Shown here: one piece after another, positions 53,065-62,295 of the stretch
Position numbering within the stretch: the first letter of the stretch is position 1
Layout of the letters: every line of letters starts with the position of its first letter
NCBI RefSeq assembly: GCF_001422375.1
Contig: NZ_LMMU01000001.1
Coordinates: 1,610,178 to 1,674,177, forward strand
DNA from: Methylobacterium sp. Leaf99
GTDB lineage: Bacteria; Pseudomonadota; Alphaproteobacteria; Rhizobiales; Beijerinckiaceae
Length of the DNA: 64,000 nucleotides
Direction: 5' to 3'
The notes under the pieces: generated by a model
The model's input: the letters and a program-made list of their open reading frames with translations, nothing else
What the model was told of the DNA's origin: nothing
Database searches by the model: none
Position numbers and translations under genes: made by a program

Positions 53065-54060
53065 TCAGCGCTTCTTGTTGCCGCGCGGGCCGGTCAGGAC
53101 CGGCGTGTTCACCCGGTTCTCGTCGAAGAGCTTGCGCCAGCGCGACAGGCGCTCGGGATCGAGGCTGCCCTCGGCCACCGCCGCCTGGACGGCGCAGCCG
53201 GGCTCGTGCGCGTGGGTGCAATCCCGGAACCGGCACCGGGGCGCCAGCTCGACGATCTCGGCGAACAGGGTCTCGATTCCCTCGGCCGCGTCGCTGACGT
53301 GGAGGGTCCGCATCCCCGGCGTGTCGATGACCCAGCCCCCGCCCGCGATGGCGTGGAGGGAACGCGCCGTCGTCGTGTGGCGGCCCTTGGCGTCGTGCTC
53401 GCGGATATCGCCGGTGAGCTGCGGCTCGCCCGCGTCGTCGCCCGCCAGGGTGTTGACCAGGGTCGACTTGCCGACACCGGACGAGCCGACGAGCGCCACG
53501 GTCCGGCCAGGACCGCACCACGGCGCCAGCGCCGCGGCGGCGCCCGCCTCGCGGGGGTTGAGAATCAGCACGGGCAGGTCGCGCTGGAGGGCCTCGGCCT
53601 GAAGGCGGTAGGTCTCGGCATCCGTGGCCGTGTCGGCCTTGGTCAGCAGGATCACCGGCTCGGTCCCGGCCTGATTGGCGAGGGCAAGGTAGCGTTCGAG
53701 ACGGGCCGGATTGAAGTCGGCGTTGCACGAGGTGACGACGAACAGGGTGTCGACATTGGCGGCGGCGAGTTGCGGGACCTTGGAACCCTCGACACGCCGG
53801 GCCAGCAGCGTCCGCCGCTCCAGCCGGCCCTGCAGGGTGCGGGCGGCGGGATCGATGAGCACCCAGTCCCCCACGGCGTAGGCACCGGTGTTGGTGTGGT
53901 GCGCCAGGGCGATCCTGATCGGACCGTCCGGCCCGATGGCGCTCATGCGCGAGCGATGGACCATGCTGATGCGGGCGGGCAGGCCCGGCCTGTCGCCGAC
54001 CTGATCGGCGAAGAAGGGCGACCATCCCAGGGTCGCGAGGGCATCGGACGGAGCGGTCAC
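53065..54060 (-). CDS. rsgA: Ribosome small-subunit biogenesis GTPase RsgA
   Basis: A circularly permuted GTPase that checks 30S maturation. The 331-residue protein has an OB-fold start, then the permuted motifs: G4 LLTKAD, G1 VALVGSSGVGKSTLVNTLAG, switch TTTARSLH and G3 WVIDTPGMRTL. The C-terminal zinc site is CRFRDCTHAHEPGC. GTG 54060 has GGAG nine bases ahead. It is first in a minus-strand run of three genes and divergent from metX. Confidence 0.95.
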   Translation of the reverse strand: MTAPSDALATLGWSPFFADQVGDRPGLPARISMVHRSRMSAIGPDGPIRIALAHHTNTGAYAVGDWVLIDPAARTLQGRLERRTLLARRVEGSKVPQLAAANVDTLFVVTSCNADFNPARLERYLALANQAGTEPVILLTKADTATDAETYRLQAEALQRDLPVLILNPREAGAAAALAPWCGPGRTVALVGSSGVGKSTLVNTLAGDDAGEPQLTGDIREHDAKGRHTTTARSLHAIAGGGWVIDTPGMRTLHVSDAAEGIETLFAEIVELAPRCRFRDCTHAHEPGCAVQAAVAEGSLDPERLSRWRKLFDENRVNTPVLTGPRGNKKR

Positions 54061-54487
54061 GGACGGGATCTCCGCGCGCGCCGCCCGCGGGGATCGGACG
54101 CGGTCGATGCACCGGGAAACGAACCAGGGCGTCGGCCAATCGATTGGCGACGTCCCGGGTACAATCGGCCGTCCGGGCGCCGGAGCCCGCGCGCGGCGGC
54201 GTTGCGATCATCTGCGAACAAGATCATGGGCGATCACTACACCGTTTCGCGGCCCTGTGCGGACCCTGTCGGCGCCCGCTCCCGACGACGCACGGTTTTC
54301 GTGACGCGTGGCATCTCGTTGACGCTTCGCAGGGCGCACACTACCTCCCTTCCAGCCGATACGCATTCCAGCCGACACGACGGGTCCGCCTGCCCACGCC
54401 ATCGCCGGGACCGAGTGCGCTGTCCCGGCGACCATCGGCGGCTCCCTTCGGAACCACCCCCGATCCTCTTCCCCAGATCCGCCCGCC
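54061..54487. other. 427-base leader region between rsgA and metX
   Basis: No convincing gene lies here. It must hold the divergent promoters for rsgA and metX-metW. In many alphaproteobacteria metX-type genes carry a SAM-responsive riboswitch. I looked for the SAM-II core and did not find a clear match. Nothing else is recognised. Confidence 0.4.
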
Positions 54488-55753
54488 ATGACCATGTCGT
54501 TCGATCCCCTCACCCAGCCCCGCGCCGAGGCCGATCGCACGGCCGACGCGCCTCCGGTCGTCGAGGCCAAGAACGCCGTGGAAGCCAAGGACGCCGTGGA
54601 AGCCAAGGACGCCGTGGAAGCCAAGGGAGCGAACGCCCAGGGTCTCGTGGCGGAGTTCGGCCCGGACGAGCCCCTGACCATGGATGCGGGCGTGGCCCTC
54701 GCCCCGTTCCAGATCGCCTATCAGACGGCCGGGACCCTCAACGCCGACCGCTCCAACGCCGTGCTCATCTGCCACGCGCTGACCGGCGACCAGCATTTCG
54801 CCCACACCCACCCGGTGACGGGCAAGCGCGGCTGGTGGGAGACCCTGGTCGGGCCGGGCAAGCCCGTCGACACGGACCGCTACTTCGTCGTCTGCTCCAA
54901 CGTCGTCGGCTCGTGCATGGGCTCGACGGGGCCGGCCTCCCCCGATCCGGCGACGGATCGGGCCTACGGGCTCGACTTTCCCCTGGTGACCATCCGCGAC
55001 ATGGTCCGCGCCCAGGCGATGCTCCTCGACCGCCTCGGCATCGGGGACCTGTTCCTCTGTATCGGCGGCTCCATGGGCGGCATGCAGGTGCTGCAATGGG
55101 CGGCGCTCTACCCCGAGCGGGTGTTCGCCGCGATGCCCATCGCCACGGGGGCCCGGCACTCGGCCCAGAACATCGCCTTCCACGAGGTCGGCCGGCAGGC
55201 GATCATGGCCGATCCGGCCTGGGCCGAGGGGCGCTACCTCGAGGCCGGCACGCGGCCCGCCAAGGGTCTGGGCGTCGCCCGCATGGGTGCGCACATCACC
55301 TACCTGTCGGAGCCGGCCCTGCACCGCAAGTTCGGCCGGCGGTTCCAGGGCGGCTCGGCCCCGACCTTCTCGTTCAACGCCGACTTCCAGATCGAGAGCT
55401 ACCTGCGCCACCAGGGCCTCAGCTTCGTCGAGCGGTTCGACGCCAACGCCTACCTGTATCTGACGCGGGCCATGGATTACTTCGATCTCGCCGCCGACCA
55501 TGGCGGCGTGCTCGCCAACGCCTTCCGGGGCACGAAGACCCGCTTCTGCGTCATGTCGTTCACGTCCGACTGGCTGTTTCCCACGGCCGATTCCCGCGCC
55601 ATCGTACATGCCCTCAACGCGGCCTCGGCGGCGGTGGCCTTCGTCGAGGTCGAGAGCGACAAGGGGCACGACGCCTTCCTCCTCGACGAGCCGGTGATGT
55701 TCGGGGCGGCCCGTGGCTTCATCGACGCCGCCGCCCGGGCACGCGGCCTGTGA
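54488..55753 (+). CDS. metX: Homoserine O-acyltransferase (MetX family)
   Basis: Acylates homoserine at the start of methionine synthesis. The alpha/beta-hydrolase fold carries the nucleophile in [19 protein letters not shown], the family block [13 protein letters not shown], the Asp region [15 protein letters not shown] and the catalytic His in [10 protein letters not shown]. The 421 residues include an N-terminal tail with four VEAK(N/D/G)A repeats not needed for the fold. Acetyl versus succinyl donor cannot be told safely. The stop overlaps metW as GTGA. Confidence 0.95.
   Translation: MTMSFDPLTQPRAEADRTADAPPVVEAKNAVEAKDAVEAKDAVEAKGANAQGLVAEFGPDEPLTMDAGVALAPFQIAYQTAGTLNADRSNAVLICHALTGDQHFAHTHPVTGKRGWWETLVGPGKPVDTDRYFVVCSNVVGSCMGSTGPASPDPATDRAYGLDFPLVTIRDMVRAQAMLLDRLGIGDLFLCIGGSMGGMQVLQWAALYPERVFAAMPIATGARHSAQNIAFHEVGRQAIMADPAWAEGRYLEAGTRPAKGLGVARMGAHITYLSEPALHRKFGRRFQGGSAPTFSFNADFQIESYLRHQGLSFVERFDANAYLYLTRAMDYFDLAADHGGVLANAFRGTKTRFCVMSFTSDWLFPTADSRAIVHALNAASAAVAFVEVESDKGHDAFLLDEPVMFGAARGFIDAAARARGL
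54560..54631 (+). repeat. Four tandem 18-bp units inside metX
   Basis: Units at 54560, 54578, 54596 and 54614, consensus GTGGAAGCCAAGGACGCC, encoding [24 protein letters not shown]. The frame is kept whatever the copy number. Confidence 0.9.
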
Positions 55754-56457
55754 AGTCCCAGCGCGTCGTCGCGCCGACCCCCTGGGACGCCGCCGCCTCG
55801 CTCCCGCGGGGCGACCTCGGCAGCGCGCGCGTCGATCACCTCGTGGTGCTCGGTCTCGTGGCCCCGGGCGCGCGGGTCCTTGACATCGGTTGCGGCGACG
55901 GCACCCTGCTGGCGCTGCTGCGCGACCGGCGCGGCATCGACGGGCGCGGCATCGAACTCTCGCGCGAGGGCGTCAACGCCTGCCTCGCGCGCGGCCTGCC
56001 GGTGATCCAGGGCGACGCCGACACGGATCTGGCGAACTACCCCGACGACGCCTTCGACGTGGTGGTCCTGTCCCAGACCATCCAGGCGACGCGCAATCCG
56101 CGCATCGTCCTCGAGCATCTCCTGCGCATCGGCCGGCAGGTGGTGATCTCGTTCCCGAATTTCGGTCATTGGCGCGTGCGGGCGGAACTGGCTTTTCGCG
56201 GCCGGATGCCGGTCACGGCCCTGATGCCGGAAGAGTGGTACGAGACCCAGAACATCCACCACTGCACCATCCGCGACTTCGTCGGCCTGTGCCGGACGGT
56301 GGGTGCGCGGATCGAGAAGGCCACGGCGCTGGACGCGCGCGGCCGGCCCATGCGCTTCTCAATGCCCTGGTGGGTGTGGAACCTCATCGGCGCGCAGGGG
56401 GTGTTCCTGCTGACCCTGGACAAGGACGACGGGCTCGGTGCACCGGCGCAGCCCTGA
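55750..56457 (+). CDS. metW: Methionine biosynthesis protein MetW
   Basis: A 235-residue methyltransferase-fold partner of MetX, needed for full homoserine acylation in several bacteria. It has [56 protein letters not shown] and [31 protein letters not shown] follows, all typical MetW wording. GTG 55750 lies in the metX stop (GTGA), so the pair is translationally coupled. Confidence 0.95.
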   Translation: MKSQRVVAPTPWDAAASLPRGDLGSARVDHLVVLGLVAPGARVLDIGCGDGTLLALLRDRRGIDGRGIELSREGVNACLARGLPVIQGDADTDLANYPDDAFDVVVLSQTIQATRNPRIVLEHLLRIGRQVVISFPNFGHWRVRAELAFRGRMPVTALMPEEWYETQNIHHCTIRDFVGLCRTVGARIEKATALDARGRPMRFSMPWWVWNLIGAQGVFLLTLDKDDGLGAPAQP

Positions 56458-56463
56458 GGGGCG

Positions 56464-57216
56464 TCAGGTCCGGCGCACCAGAAGGGTCGCGACGTCGTAG
56501 GTGACCAAAGCCCCCGCCCCGTCGAAGCGGCGCAGGACCCGCCGGAGATTTCCGGGCGACAGGGGTGCCCGGCCGTCCGAGGTTCCGGCACCGATGGCCC
56601 TGAGGGCGTTGAGAAAGGCGCGCCCATCCGCATGCGCCTCGACCACGGGCTCGCGCGCCACCGTCACGGTGCATCCCGGGATGCGCAACGCCGCTAGGTC
56701 CGCCGCGGCGGGATAGGCCGGCGTCGCCGCTTCGAAGCCGAGCTCGGCATGGGCCCGGCGCCACTCGGCGAAGGTGCCCGAGGCCAGGGTCGCCACGGCG
56801 AGGTGCCCCCCGGGCGCGAGGAGTCCGGCGAGCCGCGCCAGGGCGGCGGACAGGTCCTCGAACCACTGCGCGGCCAGACTCGAACAGATCAGATCGAAGC
56901 CGGGCGCGAGGCAGGGACGCTCCCCATCCATCACCACGAAGCCGACGCCCGACCCGAGCCGGGCGCGGCAGCGCAGGGCCATGGCGGGCGCGATGTCGGT
57001 GGCGAGGTACGGGCCGGCGGCGATCCGGCGGCGCAGGGCCGCCGTCAGGAACCCGGTGCCGCAGCCGATCTCCAGCACGCGCGGCGCCGGGGCGAGGGGC
57101 AGGGCCGCGATGCGCGCGGCCAAGCCCTCGGCCACCCGCGCCTGGATATCGGCGGCGCCGTCATAGCCCTCGGCCCCGTCGAAGGCCCGGGCCACAGCCT
57201 GCTTCCAGGAACGCAT
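56464..57216 (-). CDS. BioC-like SAM-dependent methyltransferase
   Basis: A 250-residue class I methyltransferase with the BioC-type start (WKQAVARAFDGAEGYDGAADIQ), SAM motif VLEIGCGTGFLTAAL, and the BioC-like SSLAAQWFEDLSAALARL. The C-terminal part has LNALRAIGAGTSDGRAPLSP, also as in BioC. BioC methylates malonyl-ACP to start pimelate synthesis. No other biotin gene adjoins and bioA lies 53 kb away, so the assignment is by wording only. It lies tail-to-tail with metW, six bases apart. Confidence 0.8.
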   Translation of the reverse strand: MRSWKQAVARAFDGAEGYDGAADIQARVAEGLAARIAALPLAPAPRVLEIGCGTGFLTAALRRRIAAGPYLATDIAPAMALRCRARLGSGVGFVVMDGERPCLAPGFDLICSSLAAQWFEDLSAALARLAGLLAPGGHLAVATLASGTFAEWRRAHAELGFEAATPAYPAAADLAALRIPGCTVTVAREPVVEAHADGRAFLNALRAIGAGTSDGRAPLSPGNLRRVLRRFDGAGALVTYDVATLLVRRT

Positions 57217-57292
57217 CGCGCAGGTTGTTCTTCTGAGGGGTGAGCGGTGGCGTTAACCGGCGAGCGGCGCAGCCTCAAGCCACGCCAAGATC

Positions 57293-57589
57293 TCAGGCCG
57301 ATTCGAGGACGCGTTGCACGAGCGCGGGCTCTCGGCTGATGACCAGCAGGTAGGCGCGCGTCGAGCTATCGGGTTGGGCGCGTCCTTGCTCAAGGTCACG
57401 CAGGGTACCGATCGGAAAGCCGAAGCGGCTGGCGAACTGCGTTTGCGTCAGGTCGAGGGCCTTGCGAATTGCCTTGATGTCGATCTGTGAGGGGGCATGG
57501 AGGCGGTAGGTTTCGGAATCCGCGTCTCCCCCAGCGATGGCGACGGCTTGATGCGCCGCCTCGATCAATCCCTTGCCGAAACTCGTCAT
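57293..57589 (-). CDS. Helix-turn-helix antitoxin-like protein, apparently orphan
   Basis: A 98-residue protein. The C-terminal half is an XRE/HigA-type helix-turn-helix (IKAIRKALDLTQTQFASRFG, FPIGTLRDLEQGRAQPDS), ending RAYLLVISREPALVQRVL. The N-terminal 40 residues are typical of antitoxins of the HigA2/MqsA kind. AGGAGA stands six bases before ATG 57589. A toxin gene would normally precede it, but the 171 bases upstream to the amidase gene hold no intact frame. It may be a solitary regulator left after toxin loss. Confidence 0.8.
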   Translation of the reverse strand: MTSFGKGLIEAAHQAVAIAGGDADSETYRLHAPSQIDIKAIRKALDLTQTQFASRFGFPIGTLRDLEQGRAQPDSSTRAYLLVISREPALVQRVLESA

Positions 57590-57760
57590 CGCATTCTCCT
57601 GCGCAGCGGTTGCACGACTAGCCCCTCGACCATCACGGGTCCCGATTTCTCCGATGCGCGCCCGCACGATAGATCTCAGCGAGGGTTCCGAGCACACGCG
57701 CAGAGTGTTTCGGTCCGCCTGACTGATATCGGCACGCTGTCCTTTCGAGATCTCCGGTTC

Positions 57761-58996
57761 TTACGCCGCCAATCTCTCCTCGATCTTCCGCGCCACGGCG
57801 AGGGCCCGCCCGTCGTCGCCGAAGCGGGCGATGATCTGTACGCCCAAGGGGAGGCCGTCCCCCGGCACCGGCAGGTTGACGCAGGGCACCCCCATCAGGG
57901 TCCAGAGACGGTTGAAGCGCGGGTCGCCGGTGCTGGCGAGCCCCGCCGGAGCCCGGCCGGGGGCAGAGAAGGTGAGGATCGCGTCGAACTCGGAAAAAAC
58001 CTCCTTGAGGACGCGCCGGGCGCGGTGCGCCGTGCGGCGGGCCGAATCGTAGGCGTCCGCGGTGAGATCCTGCGCCCCATCGAGTTCGGCCCGCAGCCCC
58101 GGCCCGAGGGCGTCGCGGTGGTGGGCGTATTCCCAGGCCAGGGCCTGGCGCGCCTCGAAGGCCTGCACGGTCGCCTGGACCGCCCAGGCCTCGGAGAGGG
58201 CTGCCGGCAGGACGAGATCGGTGACGGTGGCGCCGGCGGCCTCCGCCGCACGGGCCGCGCGGCCCAAGGCCGCCACGGCGTCCGGGTCGGCGGAGCCGGC
58301 GAAATCCTGGAGCACGAGGCCGAGGCGCGGGGCGGCGATCCCGCCCGGTGCCAGATCGATGGCCGGGCGGTCGGCCAGGAGCGCGAGGGCGTGGGCGACG
58401 TCGCGGATGCCGGCGCCGAACAGGCCCAGGGTGTCGAGGGCCCACGAGAAGGTCTTCACCCCCACCGTCGGCAGCAGGCGGAACGACGGCTTGATGGCGG
58501 CGACCCCGCAGAAGGCCGCCGGGCGGATCACCGAGCCCGCCGTCTGGGTGCCCAGGGCCAGCGGCACGAGGCCGGCGGCCACCGCCGCCGCCGAGCCCGA
58601 GGACGAGCCGCCCGGCGTGTGCCCGGGATCGTGCGGGTTCACCGTCGCGGACGGATCGCGGCTGGCGAACGGGCAGGTCACGGTCTTGGCGAGCGGCACG
58701 GCGCCGAGCGCCCGCAGGCGCGAGACGATGGCCGCGTCAGCCTTGGGCCGCCAGCCGGCATAGATGGCCGAGCCCATCCCCGTCGGCATGTCGGCGGTGT
58801 CGATGATGTCCTTGAGGCCGACGGCGATGCCGGCGAGGGGGCCGTCGCGCGGCACCGCCGGGTCGGAGGCGACGTGGGCGAGGGCGCCGAGCCCCGGCTC
58901 GCGCGCCGCGATGGCGTCCCGCGCGAGGGCGATGGCGCCGGCCGGGTCGAGGGTGCCGGCCCTGAGCCGGGTGCGAAGATCGACGAGGGACTGCAT
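57761..58996 (-). CDS. Amidase-signature family hydrolase
   Basis: A 411-residue amidase with the full Ser-cisSer-Lys triad: Lys in VGLKDIIDTAD, the cis-Ser in GHTPGGSSSGSAAAVAAG and the nucleophile in GTQTAGSVIRPAAFCG. The C-terminus has MGVPCVNLPVP and GVQIIARFGDDGRAL. It is shorter than GatA (about 490) and has no gatB/gatC partner, so it is more likely a free amidase acting on small amides or ureas. ATG 58996 is chosen by family start; the frame is open to 59086. Confidence 0.9.
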   Translation of the reverse strand: MQSLVDLRTRLRAGTLDPAGAIALARDAIAAREPGLGALAHVASDPAVPRDGPLAGIAVGLKDIIDTADMPTGMGSAIYAGWRPKADAAIVSRLRALGAVPLAKTVTCPFASRDPSATVNPHDPGHTPGGSSSGSAAAVAAGLVPLALGTQTAGSVIRPAAFCGVAAIKPSFRLLPTVGVKTFSWALDTLGLFGAGIRDVAHALALLADRPAIDLAPGGIAAPRLGLVLQDFAGSADPDAVAALGRAARAAEAAGATVTDLVLPAALSEAWAVQATVQAFEARQALAWEYAHHRDALGPGLRAELDGAQDLTADAYDSARRTAHRARRVLKEVFSEFDAILTFSAPGRAPAGLASTGDPRFNRLWTLMGVPCVNLPVPGDGLPLGVQIIARFGDDGRALAVARKIEERLAA

Positions 58997-59106
58997 GGGC
59001 CTTGAGTCCGATCCGCCGCGCGATCTGTCAACACGTATCCACAAGCCGGGGCCATGATCCGCAGCGTTGACGGAGCGTTTACGCAAAGCCGCGCATCGTC
59101 CTCATC

Positions 59107-60126
59107 ATGTGGCGTAGCGTTCTCGCGTTCTCCGCCCTTGCGCTGTTCGGCGCGGGGCTCACCGGCTGTGCGCTCAACAAGTTTGAGCAGCGCGAGCCCT
59201 GGCGCGACCAGACCGAACAGGCCTGCAATTCCAAGCGCTTGGTCGAGACGAGCGAGTTCGTCACCGCGGTCAAGGCCATCGAGGGGCCGGGCGTCTGCGG
59301 CATGCTCCAGCCCTACCGGGTCACCCGGATGGGCGGCGGCAGCGTCGCCCTCAAGCAGCGCATGACCCTGGCGTGCCCGGCCTTGGCCGAGGCGGAAGCC
59401 TGGCTCGCCGACACGATCCAGCCGGCCGCCGCCCTGTATTTCGGCCAGCCCGTGGCCGAGATCAACGCCGGCACCTACGCGTGCCGGGGCCGCAACAACC
59501 AGGTCGGCGCGAAGTTGTCGGAGCATTCCTTCGGCAACGCCCTCGACATCATGTCGTTCAAGCTCGCCGACGGCTACGTCATCACCGTGAAGGGCGGCTG
59601 GCGCGGCACGGAGGCCGAGCAGGGTTTTCTGCGCGAAGTCTTTCTCGGTGCCTGCGCCCGCTTCTCGACGGTGCTGGCGCCCGGCTCCAACGTCTTCCAC
59701 TACGACCACATCCATGTCGATCTCGCCCGCCACGACCCGCGCGGCCTGCGCCGGATCTGCCAGCCCCTGATCAAGTTCACCCCCCAGCTCGGCGCCGAGG
59801 CCACGGCCCGGCCGGTGGCGCGGCCCCGGCCCGTCGAGCGCCTGCCGGCCCCGGCCCAGGCCCCCGTGGACGTGGAGGAGGACGATCCCTACGGCGTCGC
59901 CCCCACGTCCCACAACCTGCGCGGCGCGCCGTCCCACCTCGCCCGTGCGCCAGTGGAGGCCCCGTCCCACGCCCGGTCCGCGCCGTCCGCTTACGTCGCC
60001 GCGCCGGCCCCCCGGCCCCGCCTCGCCGCGACTCCCACGGCCCGGCCCGTGGACGAGCCGGCCCCGGGATTCGAACGCGAGCCCCTGTCCCTGTCGGCCC
60101 CCGGCCTGTCCGGCCCGATCTACTGA
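59107..60126 (+). CDS. Extensin-family (DUF-type peptidase-like) lipoprotein
   Basis: A 339-residue envelope protein with a lipoprotein signal (FSALALFGAGLTGCALN; lipobox LTGC). The extensin_C domain, residues about 40-230, has CGMLQPYRVTRM, ACRGRNNQVGAKLSEHSFGN and ALDIMSF. FHYDHIHVDLARHD carries the His/Asp pattern of zinc LAS-type peptidases. The last 100 residues are Pro/Arg-rich and disordered, perhaps wall-binding. It is probably a murein-modifying enzyme. It starts a run of secreted proteins. Confidence 0.87.
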   Translation: MWRSVLAFSALALFGAGLTGCALNKFEQREPWRDQTEQACNSKRLVETSEFVTAVKAIEGPGVCGMLQPYRVTRMGGGSVALKQRMTLACPALAEAEAWLADTIQPAAALYFGQPVAEINAGTYACRGRNNQVGAKLSEHSFGNALDIMSFKLADGYVITVKGGWRGTEAEQGFLREVFLGACARFSTVLAPGSNVFHYDHIHVDLARHDPRGLRRICQPLIKFTPQLGAEATARPVARPRPVERLPAPAQAPVDVEEDDPYGVAPTSHNLRGAPSHLARAPVEAPSHARSAPSAYVAAPAPRPRLAATPTARPVDEPAPGFEREPLSLSAPGLSGPIY

Positions 60127-60272
60127 CCCGGATCGCCCGAGGCCCTGCACTGTGCCCCCCGCACCCCAGGGGGCGTGAAACCGACGGCCGGCGGAGAGCG
60201 CAAGCTTGACTCCGGCGGGGCAGCGGCCATCGTTCCGCGCAACCGTACGGACTCCAGCAAAAGATCGCCGGC

Positions 60273-60752
60273 ATGCGCCCGAATCGCCTCTCCAAGACCT
60301 TTGCCACCACCTTCGCCCTCGGCCTCGTCCTGGCCGGCGCCCTCCAGCCGGCCTTCGCCCGCTCGGGCCGCGAGGAGATCACCCCCGCCGAGGAGCGCGA
60401 GTTCAACTACGATGCCAACATCCCCGGCTGCCAGGCCTCCGAGGTGCTGGAGCGGCTCTCGACGAACTTCGCCGAGAAGGAGCGCAAGTTCTGGAACTCG
60501 GCGCTGACCATCGTGGGCTACGAGCGCATCGAGCGCACGGCCTGGCGCCCCTGGGGCCTCGACTTCGTGCCCCGGCGCTACTGCAGCGCGGTGGCCACCA
60601 CCTCCGACGGCGTCCGCCGCAAGGTCGACTATTCCGTGCGCGACGGGCTCGGCATCATCGGCGCCGACTGGGGCATCGAGTTCTGCGTCCACGGCCTCGA
60701 CCGCAACCTCGCCTACGCCTACGCCACGGCCTGCCGCGAAGCCCGTCCGTGA
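60273..60752 (+). CDS. Hypothetical secreted protein (159 aa)
   Basis: A 159-residue protein with a signal peptide (TFATTFALGLVLAGALQPAFA, shortened: helix ends at AFARSG). The mature domain has cysteines in IPGCQASEVL, RRYCSAVATT, IEFCVHGLD and TACREARP. Aromatic-rich segments (KFWNSALTIVGYERIERTAW, WGLDFVPRRY) stand between them. Similar short secreted proteins occur in related genomes, function unknown. Its stop overlaps the RNase T2 start (GTGA), so the two are probably made and exported together. Confidence 0.75.
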   Translation: MRPNRLSKTFATTFALGLVLAGALQPAFARSGREEITPAEEREFNYDANIPGCQASEVLERLSTNFAEKERKFWNSALTIVGYERIERTAWRPWGLDFVPRRYCSAVATTSDGVRRKVDYSVRDGLGIIGADWGIEFCVHGLDRNLAYAYATACREARP

Positions 60753-61417
60753 GTTTTTTCGCACGCGCCGTCCTGGCCGCCGGGCTGTTGGCCGGTGGCC
60801 CGGGTGCGGTGACCGCCCAAGGCTACGACCAGCGCGGCACGCCGGGCGAATTCGACTTCTACGTCCTCGCCCTGTCGTGGTCGCCGACCTATTGCGACGG
60901 GGACGGCGGGCGCCGCGAGGCCGATGGCCAGTGCCGTCCGGGCCGGGGCCTCGGCTTCGTCGTCCACGGCCTGTGGCCGCAATACACCCGGGGCTATCCG
61001 TCGAACTGCTCCGGCGTCGAGCGGTCGCCGACGCGGCAGGCCATGGACTTAGCCGGCGAAATCTATCCGAGCGAGGGCCTCGCCCGCCACGAGTGGCGCC
61101 GGCACGGCACCTGCTCGGGCCTCGACCCGGCGGCCTATTTTCGCGCCGCCCGCACGGCCCGCGAGGCGGTGACGATTCCGGACGCGTTCCAGAAACCCGG
61201 CGCCGACACCCGCGCCGCGCCCATCGAGATCGCCCGACAGTTCGTCATGGCCAACCGGGGCCTGCGCCCCGACATGATGTCGGTGGCCTGCCAGCGCGGC
61301 CGGCTGCAGGAGGTCCGCATCTGCTTCTCGAAAGACCTGCGCGGCTTCACCCCCTGCCCCGAGGTGGCGCGCCAGAACTGCCGCGCCGGCGAGGTCGCCA
61401 TCGAGGCGGCACGCTGA
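60749..61417 (+). CDS. Secreted ribonuclease T2
   Basis: A 222-residue exported endoribonuclease. The signal peptide (FFARAVLAAGLLAGGPGAVTA) is followed by LALSWSPTYCDGDGG and the two catalytic segments FVVHGLWPQYTRG and HEWRRHGTCSG, with both histidines. The cysteines pair as in the family. It should cut RNA in the periplasm or outside the cell. GTG 60749 overlaps the upstream stop (GTGA). rlmJ follows 10 bases later. Confidence 0.93.
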   Translation: MSFFARAVLAAGLLAGGPGAVTAQGYDQRGTPGEFDFYVLALSWSPTYCDGDGGRREADGQCRPGRGLGFVVHGLWPQYTRGYPSNCSGVERSPTRQAMDLAGEIYPSEGLARHEWRRHGTCSGLDPAAYFRAARTAREAVTIPDAFQKPGADTRAAPIEIARQFVMANRGLRPDMMSVACQRGRLQEVRICFSKDLRGFTPCPEVARQNCRAGEVAIEAAR

Positions 61418-61427
61418 AGGTGCGCCC

Positions 61428-62273
61428 GTGAATTACCGCCACGCCTTCCACGCCGGGAACTTCGCCGACGTCCTCAAGCACCTCGTCCTGACGCGGGTGC
61501 TGACGCATCTCCACGCCAAGGCGACGCCGTTCCGGGCCATCGACACCCATGCGGGCTTGGGCTTCTACGATCTCGCCGGTGACGAGGCCGGGCGCACGGG
61601 CGAGGCGGCGGAGGGCTGGGGCCGCTTCGACACGCCGTTCCCGGAGGCCGTGGAGGGCCTGCTCGCCCCCTACCGGGCGGCGGTGGCGGCGGCCCAAGCG
61701 CGCCACGGCGCCACCACCTATCCGGGCTCGCCGGCGATCATCCGCGAATTCCTGCGCGCCACCGACAAGGGCGTGTTCGTCGAGCTCCACCCCGCCGACG
61801 CCGAAATCTTGCGCGACCGCTACAATCAGGATTCGCGCACCAAGGTGCTGCACCTCGACGGCTGGACGGCCCTGGGGTCCCTGATCCCGCCCCCCGAGCG
61901 CCGCGGCCTCGTGCTCATCGACCCGCCCTACGAGGAACTCGGCGAGATCGGCCGCCTCGGGGCGGCGCTGGCCAAAGCCGTGGCGAAGTGGCCGACGGGG
62001 ACCTACATCGGCTGGTATCCGATCAAGGACGTGGCCCTCGTCGACGCCATGGTGGCCGAGCTCCACGGCGCCCTGAACCGCCCGGCCCTGCGCCTCGACC
62101 TCCTTGTCAGCGAACCCGACCCGACCCGGCTCAACGGCAACGGCCTCATCGTGATCAACCCGCCCTGGACCCTGGCCGAGGAGGCGATGCTGTTCCTGCC
62201 GGCCCTGGCCGAACGCCTGGCCCGCACCGAGTACGGCGCCTTCCGCTGCGAGGCGTTCGGTGCGGAAGCGTAG
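61428..62273 (+). CDS. rlmJ: 23S rRNA (adenine(2030)-N6)-methyltransferase RlmJ
   Basis: Methylates A2030 of 23S rRNA. The 281-residue protein has the family start NYRHAFHAGNFADVLKHLVL, the SAM part IDTHAGLGFYDL and the N6-adenine motif VLIDPPYEELGEIG. GTYIGWYPIKD and LIVINPPWTL follow. The start codon is GTG. It lies 10 bases after the RNase T2 gene and 22 bases before the spermidine-synthase-like gene, so all may share a transcript. Confidence 0.95.
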   Translation: MNYRHAFHAGNFADVLKHLVLTRVLTHLHAKATPFRAIDTHAGLGFYDLAGDEAGRTGEAAEGWGRFDTPFPEAVEGLLAPYRAAVAAAQARHGATTYPGSPAIIREFLRATDKGVFVELHPADAEILRDRYNQDSRTKVLHLDGWTALGSLIPPPERRGLVLIDPPYEELGEIGRLGAALAKAVAKWPTGTYIGWYPIKDVALVDAMVAELHGALNRPALRLDLLVSEPDPTRLNGNGLIVINPPWTLAEEAMLFLPALAERLARTEYGAFRCEAFGAEA

Positions 62274-62295
62274 GGGGTTTGGTGGAGACACGGGC

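Noticed and set aside
54061-54487. SAM-II riboswitch ahead of metX
   Set aside because: The conserved core expected for this RNA could not be found by eye; left as an open question rather than a feature.
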